64,000 nt of DNA from Thraustochytrium sp. TN22 (Eukaryota; Sar; Bigyra; Thraustochytrida; Thraustochytriidae), in assembly GCA_013306675.1 (NCBI GenBank), contig JABLUY010000173.1, positions 1 through 64,000 on the forward strand, given 5' to 3'. This document shows positions 57,108 to 64,000 of this stretch, in pieces. Within the stretch, counting starts at the first letter, position 1, and every line of letters begins with the position of its first letter. The notes beneath the pieces are model-generated. The model searched no databases, was not told where the DNA came from, and saw nothing but the letters and a program-made list of their open reading frames with translations. The position numbers and the translations under genes are program-made.

Positions 57108-58763
57108 ATGCGCGCCGGGGCGCGCGAGTTCGAGGCGCGGCGGCGCGCGGCCGCGGCGCCGTGGTGGCGGCAACGGCGCGCGGTGGTGGGCGCGCTGGGC
57201 GCAACGGCGGTTCTGGCGGTGGTGGGGTGGCTGTACCACGTGGCGCTGGTGACGCAGGACCTGCAGCGGTCGGTGCGAGCGGGGGGCAAGGCGCTGCGCA
57301 ACCTGGACTTGGAGGCGCAGGCGCAGGCGCTCGAGGACAGCGCGGCGCAACGCAAGGCGACCGCAGCGTACGATGCGCTGGCGGAGGCGGCTGCAGCGCC
57401 CGTTGACCCGGTGCTGTACCTGTACGCGGAGCGCGACTGCAAGGGCGACGTGGTGACGGCCATACGGCCGCGCGAGGCCGGCAGCACGGATCTGCATGGT
57501 GTGTGCCAGTACAACGCGGCTTCGATGCGGCTTGAGGGCGGGCCGGAGGTCGATTTCTACTCGAGCTGCAACTCGGGCCGCGACTACATCGGCTCGCTCT
57601 TCGCGTCCGAGGGCTGCGTGCAGCGCTACCACTACCCCTCGGCGAACTCCTTCCGCTTCGTGTGGGAGTCGTCGCTGGCGCGGCGCCAGATTCCGGACGA
57701 GGTCCTGGAGACGCAGTGGGCACTGCAGGATCACCGGCCCTCCAAGCCGGCCGGGGCGCCGGCGCGCGCGCGCATCATCTTCTCGTGCGAATCCTCCGAG
57801 TACTTTGGCTACCAGGTGTGGGCGAACTACTATGCGTTCCTGACGAGTGGGCAGTCCAGCGCGTCCTGGACGCGTCTCCTGACCGCTGGCCGTCGTGATG
57901 ACTTGCCCACGGTCACGGACGGCCTCGCCACCTTCCAGGCCAAGCGCTCGCTGTACTCGCGGCGGTACTCGCCCATCAACAAGCCGGACGTCATCACCAA
58001 GTGGTTCGCCTCTCAGGACCGTCCCCGGGAGGAGGTCATGGTGGTCATCGACCCGGACAACTGGCTCCTCAAGGACCTTGACGCCTACGTGGCCCGAGTC
58101 AAGCCGGGCTACGCCATCGGCGAACCGGCCTATTACCACGGCAGCCGCACGGCGCAGAAGCTCTGGAAGGAGGTCTGCCAGCGCAACTGCGACGTGGAAG
58201 CCGACCTCGTCGGAGTCCCTTACATCGTGCACCGCGACGACCTCGCAGCCATCGCGCCACTCTGGCGCTCCTACACCATCATGCTCAAGGATCGCATGGA
58301 GCGCGATGAGGACTTCAAGAAGCAGTTCGGCCACCTCGACCTCTCCTGGGCCGCTGAGATGTTCGGCTACAACTATGCATGTGCGCACGTTGGCGTGCGC
58401 CACGAGGTCGTGCCGCGCATTCAGGTCCGTGACGTCGACTCGGAGCACCGCAAGGACCGCCTGCAGGAGGTCGCCATGATCCACGTCGGTCGCGCCTGGT
58501 TTCCGCCCGACTACCCACCCGCTCAGAAGTGGGCGCACACCGAGGGCAAGAATTTTAGGCGCTTCGGCCAGCAGGTTTGGTGCAAGTGCAACTTCACCGC
58601 CAGCACCATCATGCCGTGGCCCGTGCCCCCCGAGGCCGATTTTCAGAGCACCAAGACGCTCGAGATGCTGCACTACTCCAAGGAGCGATTTGGCCCTATT
58701 CCTGTCAACACCGAGTTCCGGCGCGGCGCCTCGCGCGGATCCTACGGCCACAGCTTGAACTGA
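57108..58763 (+). CDS. SERGT/HPAT-like Golgi glycosyltransferase
   Basis: 551 residues from ATG 57108 (MRAGAREFEARR). Type II topology: basic N-terminus then one helix (AVVGALGATAVLAVVGWLYHVALV). A spacer with a Cys-containing beta segment (LYLYAERDCKGDVVTAI...) follows, resembling small crystallin-like repeats. The catalytic part starts with IIFSCESSEYFGYQVWANYYAFLTSGQ, has a DPD metal site in VMVVIDPDNWLLKDL, and the GYAIGEPAYYHG and SWAAEMFGYNYAC segments typical of peptidyl-serine galactosyl- and hydroxyproline arabinosyltransferases of plants and algae. It probably adds sugar to Ser or Hyp of secretory proteins; donor and acceptor are not known. An in-frame ATG at 56469 could extend it. 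Confidence 0.8.
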   Translation: MRAGAREFEARRRAAAAPWWRQRRAVVGALGATAVLAVVGWLYHVALVTQDLQRSVRAGGKALRNLDLEAQAQALEDSAAQRKATAAYDALAEAAAAPVDPVLYLYAERDCKGDVVTAIRPREAGSTDLHGVCQYNAASMRLEGGPEVDFYSSCNSGRDYIGSLFASEGCVQRYHYPSANSFRFVWESSLARRQIPDEVLETQWALQDHRPSKPAGAPARARIIFSCESSEYFGYQVWANYYAFLTSGQSSASWTRLLTAGRRDDLPTVTDGLATFQAKRSLYSRRYSPINKPDVITKWFASQDRPREEVMVVIDPDNWLLKDLDAYVARVKPGYAIGEPAYYHGSRTAQKLWKEVCQRNCDVEADLVGVPYIVHRDDLAAIAPLWRSYTIMLKDRMERDEDFKKQFGHLDLSWAAEMFGYNYACAHVGVRHEVVPRIQVRDVDSEHRKDRLQEVAMIHVGRAWFPPDYPPAQKWAHTEGKNFRRFGQQVWCKCNFTASTIMPWPVPPEADFQSTKTLEMLHYSKERFGPIPVNTEFRRGASRGSYGHSLN

Positions 58764-59088
58764 CTGACTGGGGGCAGCGCGTAGATGCGCTGCTTGTAGT
58801 CAGCGCCGCGCCGCTGCACTGGCAGTGAGAAGAAAATTTTTATGAAAATGGGCATTGTGGTGGGTGGAACCATGGGATACCCAAAGCAGAAGAGACTTTG
58901 CCGTTTGACCAAGCCCGGTCACGACAACTTCTTGAACACAAGTCTCTCGGTGGCCAGCCAGCACCGAAGTGAAGCGAGCTCTTGTGCTTGCCTGCTTCGT
59001 GCCTCTTCCTTTCCCAAAAAAAGAAGTCCGAGTCAAATGATGTCAGTTGGGCCCCACCTGCCGGCAGCCATACCGCCAATCTAGCTAT
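58764..59088. other. Convergent intergenic region
   Basis: 325 bp of unique sequence between the stops of the glycosyltransferase and the SNF2 gene. No repeat or gene seen. Confidence 0.6.
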
Positions 59089-62000
59089 CTAGTCAATCAC
59101 GATGATGTCCTCCTCGGAGCCAGCACCAAGGTCGATGACACCGGATTTCTCCTTCTCCTTCTTCGACAAAATACTCCCCTCCGGCACGAAGCCCGCCTGG
59201 AGACGTCCCGATGTGATACAGGCGGCGACCCACTCGGGCCTTTTAAAGACGCACCGAATCGGCTGTTGCGGCATGTGGACAGCCTGCGTCTGGGCATCGA
59301 TCCGCTGTTGCCAGCTGCTACAGAGCCCTGCCAGCCGCTCGCGGCGGAAGGAGGACACCACGAACTGGCAATTGACGTTGCTTGGCTGATCCGAGTCGAT
59401 CGCCACCACGACGTTGGCGCCGTTGCGCTGAAGCGCCTCGATGAGCTCGTCCGCATTCGGCACACGCTTGCGCAGCACCAGCACAGAGTGCGGAGCAAAT
59501 ACTCCGCGCGGGTCTGGTGGCTTCTGCATGTACCAGCGATCTAGACTGACCTGGTAATTGGGTTCCAGGTGGCTGTACCTGGTATAACTATACGGGCCCT
59601 GCAGCATGCGCTGGCCGGAGTCGCCAACAACCTGCCGACCATGGTGAGCACCAACCTGACCGACGCGGTCCGCTGCCTGGCTGCCAGCGGGCCTATAGGC
59701 GGCGCTGCCGCTGCCGCTGCCGCTGCCGCTAGGCAGCTCGCCCTTCTTCATGCGCGCGACCATATCGGCAGCCTTGGCCGCGGCAACGTGGGGAGGAAAG
59801 TTCTGCTCAAGGTACCTGGCCTCCAGCTCCTTCACCTTGGCGAACTCCGCCAGCGCTTCTTCACGCGCCGCTTCGGTCTGGCGCTCCGCATCGTCCTCGT
59901 TCAGCAGCAGATCTTCGAGACAGAAGTCCGTCACAAAGTCTGTACCCCCGCGGTCGTTCGTGAGCACGCGCTGGAGAGCAATATCACGACGTAGGGCCCG
60001 CTTCTGCTGCATCTCCTTCTCCGTTGTCACCGGATCAACAACGACCTGGATCTCGCCCCCGTCGCCGCCATCAGCCGCACCCTGGCCCTTGCCGTTCGCC
60101 TGTAAGTGCTTGGCAACTCCGCCTGCGGCCTCGGCTTCGCCGTTCACGGCGTTCTTGGCGATGGCAGCGCCCTCCGCGCCGTTGGCAACGATCGTGTCCC
60201 CATCGGTGTTGGCGATGGCATTCGCCTGCGGCACTATGCCGCGTGCGGCCTCCTCCTCCGCAGTCTTGGCTTGGCCGCCACCTCCCTCCTCCTGGCCTTC
60301 TTGAAAGGCATCATCGTCATCGTCATTCTCCTTCTCGATCTTGGTCTCTTTCCCCTCCTCTTCGGCTTCATCCATCTGCTCCTCGTCCTCATTCTCGTTC
60401 TCCTCCTCGTCCTCTCCAGTCTGCAGGTCGTCGCGGAGCTTGGCAGGGTTAATGGTTGCCTTTTGCTGTTGGTTGAAGCGGCGTATGCTGAAGAAGTTGC
60501 GCAGGTCCGCCGCGTGGATGGTGCGCTTGGTGGCGCGAGCGTCGACGACACGCGAGGTCAGCGACTCCTTCTTTGTCTGCTGGTCAAAGATCGTGCGCTC
60601 CATCGTTCCAGCCGCAACGAGACGGTAGACAAAGACCGGCTTGGTCTGGCCGAAACGGTAAGCACGGCACATGGCCTCGTGGTCCAGGCAGGGGTTCCAG
60701 CAGGCGTCAAACATGACGACACGGTTGGCCGACTGCAGGTTGAGGCCCTCGCCGGCCGCTCGCGTGCTCGCCAGGAAGATGCACTTTTCGTGAACGGGCG
60801 CCGCGTTGAAGTCATCCACGATCTTGTTGCGCTCGCTCTGCGGGGTCGACCCATCGAGCCGCGAGAAGCCGATGGAGATGCCCGGCAGGTACGGGCAGCT
60901 GTCCGACCCAGCATCCAGCAGCGGGTTGCCCTTGCGCGCCTTTGCGCCGGGCGTTGCGCCTTCGCCGTCTCCATCGCCGGTGCGGTCCGTGTCTTCGGAA
61001 CTGGTATGCGCCTCGTCCTCGGCCGGGCCGTGGCGGCCTGCAGTGTCTTCTTCGTCAGAATCTGCGTCATCCTGCAACTTGATGAGCGCCTGCTGCTTGG
61101 GAACGAGCTCGTTGTGGGCACGAATGATGGCTTCAATGATGTTGAGCGTCTGTACGCTCTGCGAGAAGACGATGGTCTTCTCGTTCTGCTCGCGGATCTG
61201 ACGCAGCAGCGAAAAGAGGACGACCATCTTGCCCGAGTCCGAGAGGTGCGTCTCGGGCTTGTAGTTTTGCAAAGCGTCGCGCGCCCATGACAGCGCATGC
61301 CTGGACGCGGGCAGCGCGCCGCCCTGATCGTCGATGGCCAACACTGCGCCGTCCTCGTCGTCCTCCTCCTGCATCTGCCGCATCACGCGATCGTGCTCGA
61401 CCTGCTGCAAGCGGGAGATGCGGTTGTCCTCCTCAAGCAGGTCCTCCTTGGAGAGCTGCGCCTCGATGCCACCACGCAGCTGTGCCCCGCGCCAGGAAGC
61501 GCGGTGCCAACGGTGCAAGGTGAAGCGCACCATGGAGTCAGGTGCCACGGCCATGTTTCGTGATTCGCGCACCGTCTCTTCGTATCCGTGGTCGCAGCAC
61601 TGCATGCCGTTGACGCTCTCAATCTCGTCAAAGGGCTCGAACCAGAGCTGGTCTGGATCAGCGCTGACGGCAGCACCAACAGCGCCGGTAGGTGACGAAG
61701 ACGACGACGACGAGGTGGAGGAGGAGGAGGAGGAGGATGTAGCAGCAGCTGCCGCCGAGGCCGCCGCCGCGGCGGCCGCCGAGCTCGCTCCGCCATGAAC
61801 GCGAACGACACGAAAAACGAGGAGGCGGTTGGCGGGACTGTAGCGGTCCGCGGACACGTCAAAGGACTGCACCTCAATTGGTAGCGTGTCCAGCACAGAG
61901 AGCGGGACGTCGATGGTGACGACTGCGAAGACGCCGTCGCGCGCGCCTAGGCCGGCTGCACTCGAGCCCTCGCTCTCGCGGAACGTGTTGCAGATGATGT

Positions 62001-63097
62001 CCGGGTGGTTGACGATGGCCAGCGAGTAGTGGTAGGCCGCGATGATGCCGCCGTTGCGCGAGGTACCCGCGTCGCCGTTGTCCGCAGCCTCGCCCACGCG
62101 GTGGCGCACAAAGGCCTTGTACAAGGTGCCTTGATGCTTTGTGAGCCGGCAACGCACCACCCACTCATACTTGGGTGGGAGCTCGCGCGCCAGGTGCTGC
62201 GAGTCGCGCCGTAAGATGATGGAGCGCAGCATGTCGTTGAGTACCATGGTGCGCGAGCGCGCGAGTGAGACGTCTTCGGGTTTGGAGTCGGCTGCTTGGC
62301 CGTTCTCAATGGGGATTTTGAACTGATGCTTGAAGACCTCCTTGGACTGCAGGAACATGGGCCGTGCGAAGTTCACCATGCACCAGTATTCGTCGAGGTG
62401 GTTCTGCAGCGGGTATCCAGTGAGCACGATGCGCCGCCGCGTGCGGATGAGCGACATGGCCTTGACGATTTGCGACTTGGCCTGCCGTAGGCGGTGGCCC
62501 TCGTCAACGATGACGAGCGAGGGCCCCGGGTCGGTGGCCAGCAAGCACCGGGCCCTAATCGCCTGCTCCGATTCAGGCGGGTCCGTCTCCTTGGGCTCCT
62601 GTACCAGGGAGCGGAACATCTCGTAGCCAGTCAACAGCAGGCCGCCCTCGGCCTGCCAGCGCTCCAGGACCTCGAGCCTCTGCTCGAGACGCGAACCGGT
62701 ACGCGTGTCCAGCACGCGGACGTTGAAGAGCTTGAGCGCCTCGCGATACTCCGGTATGTCCTTGTCCAGCCACTTGTGCAGCTCGCGGTGCCAGTTCAGC
62801 ACCACGGACGTGGGTGAGACGACCAGAACGGTCGTCTTGCGGTTCGGGTCCTGCGTGTCCTTGTGGTGCTTGAGGAAGGTGTGCATGAGCGAGATGTTCT
62901 GCAGCGTCTTGCCAAGGCCCATGTAGTCAGCCAGGATGCAGCCGCTCAGCGTGTCGGACTGCACGTGGCTCCAAAGGAACCTGACGCCCACGGCCTGGTG
63001 CGGCTTGACCACCTTGGAGAAGATCGGGTCCAGCCTCACGCGAGGCACGTGTTTGTGTCCAGCCTTTCCGTTGGTCTTACCCATGTTTGCTGGTGCC

Positions 63098-63196
<99 letters not shown>

Positions 63197-63690
63197 GCTG
63201 TTGCTGAGGACGAGGACGAGGATGTGGCAACGGGGGATGTTGTTTCTGCTGCCGTCGTTGTTGCCGCTTCAGACGCTGGCGCCGCGGCCTCATCCTCGGT
63301 CTTTGCCTTGTGCGCGCCATTTTCGGACTCGGCCTTGGCCTCGTCCGATTTGGCCTCGTCAGCCTTGACGTCCCAAAGCGGAATGCCCTCCCGACGGTCC
63401 TTCTCGGAAATGGCCTCGATGGCCCACTTGCCGGCGCGCCGCGCGCCGCGCTTCGCCCGCTTGAGCAAGCGCTCATCCAGCTTGGACTTGGCTTGGTTGA
63501 TCTTGCGCTTGCGCTGCTTGTTGGCGCTCGGGCCCGCAGCGCTCGCGTCTCCCGCCAGGAAACGTTCCGTGGCCTCCGCGCGCGTGCCCGGCTCGGCGCC
63601 CGCATCCTCGTCGTGTAGCTGCGCGTCCCCCTCGTCCTGCTGCTGCTCGTCCAGGTCGGAGCCCATCTCGTCCAGGTCCGCCATGCTCAT
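59089..63690 (-). CDS. SNF2-family ATPase of the ATRX/ARIP4 group with PDZ-like insert and BRCT-like end
   Basis: 1533 residues from the first in-frame ATG (63690). Acidic, Lys-rich N-terminus with a (Gly-Ala)n array. First ATPase lobe: Walker A DYMGLGKTLQN, SPTSVVLNWHRE, DEGH box, and LTGYPLQNHLDEYWCMVNFARP, the ATRX-group form. Between the lobes is a segment ending FDEIESVNGMQCCDHGYEET that looks like half of a PDZ domain. Second lobe: QSVQTLNIIEA, GSTPQSERNKIVDDFN, STRAAGEGLNL, MCRAYRFGQTKPVFVYRL. Then an Asp/Glu-rich linker and, near the C-terminus, a BRCT-like fold (VFAPHSVLVLRKRV ... CVFKRPEWVAACITSGRL). A DNA translocase for chromatin or repair. PDZ and BRCT calls are by pattern only. 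Confidence 0.88.
63098..63199. repeat. (GCTCCT)n hexamer array inside the SNF2 gene
   Basis: About 17 units. Read on the minus strand (GGAGCA) it encodes the Gly-Ala string in the disordered N-terminus. The same hexamer makes up part of the array before the glycosyltransferase at 56.8 kb. Confidence 0.92.
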
Positions 63691-64000
63691 CCGTGCCGCG
63701 CTGCGCGGAGTCAGCGCCGCGCTCCGTGCGGACGAGGCCGCTGGTGCACGTGCGCCGCGCGCCGCCCGCCGCCGCCGACGGAGTGCAGGATGGACGTCGC
63801 TCTGGCGTCGCGGCCACGTCTGGGAGCGGGAGGGAAAAGTTGTTTGCAAAGGGAGCGACGCTGCGCGCGCAGCGCGTACTCTACCGCGCCGCGCCGCGCC
63901 GCGCCGCGCCGCCGCGCCGAGCGGGCGAGCGAGCGAGCGAGCGCGCGCGCTCCGGCCGAGCTAGCCCCGTCGCCTGCCCACGCCGAACGCCGCGCCAGCG
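63691..64000. other. Leader and promoter of the SNF2 gene
   Basis: GC-rich upstream sequence with GCGCC and GAGC runs at 63880-63950. The reading frame stays open to 63849 but without an ATG. No other gene seen before the window end. Confidence 0.5.

Noticed and set aside
1-64000. tRNA and rRNA genes
   Set aside because: I looked for T-loop and anticodon-arm patterns by eye and found none; a covariance-model scan would be needed to exclude them.

Overview
This is a GC-rich, gene-dense, intron-poor eukaryotic nuclear window. I can support 22 host genes plus one transposon cluster. Most host genes are single exons. Three small introns (GT-AG, phase-checked) can be placed at 39.8, 51.1-51.7 and 53.9 kb. 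The PT-rich secreted-protein linkers, the 3R-MYB, the polycystin channel and the SERGT/HPAT-type glycosyltransferase suggest a protist. A stramenopile such as a thraustochytrid is my best guess, but this is inference from style, not a database match.

Left part (0-7 kb): an MDR oxidoreductase, a sphingomyelin/IPC-synthase-like PAP2 membrane enzyme and a HemK/PrmC-type glutamine methyltransferase. From 6.65 to 17.0 kb lies a polycystin (PKD2-type TRP) channel gene. Its reading frame is interrupted by two head-to-tail piggyBac-type DNA transposons (7062-9398 and 9403-13529) plus a 41-bp right-end tip (13534-13574), each bounded by ATAT. Removing the insert and one ATAT copy leaves the host frame exactly in phase (3858 nt, 1285 residues), so the insertion looks recent.

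The most unusual item is the transposon protein. A PD-(D/E)XK (YqaJ-like) nuclease domain sits inside the split piggyBac DDE core, between the second and third catalytic Asp, ahead of a typical piggyBac C-terminal Cys/His domain. The short copy has lost the first two thirds of the DDE core but keeps the nuclease, the third-Asp segment and the Cys/His domain. Both copies share one reading-frame change after the nuclease.

Middle (17-38 kb): a (GCATT)40 array, a long coiled-coil protein with GAF-like segments, a hypothetical protein, a 4.3-kb gene-poor stretch, a 3R-MYB factor, GPI transamidase subunit GAA1, a BRCT protein head-to-head with a papain-like protease, a charged hypothetical protein, a ubiquitin-like membrane protein and a peroxisomal-type enoyl-CoA isomerase.

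Right part (39-64 kb): a secreted GPI-anchor candidate, a type I membrane glycoprotein, a DPP8/9-type peptidase, an EF-hand coiled-coil protein with a frame break at a C9 run, a COX7C-like subunit with a 32-nt first exon, a small coiled-coil protein, a mitochondrial chalcone-isomerase-like protein, a small membrane protein, a glycosyltransferase and an ATRX/ARIP4-type SNF2 ATPase with a PDZ-like insert and a C-terminal BRCT-like domain. Genes occur on both strands without operons. Intergenic DNA is rich in simple repeats and CTAG clusters.
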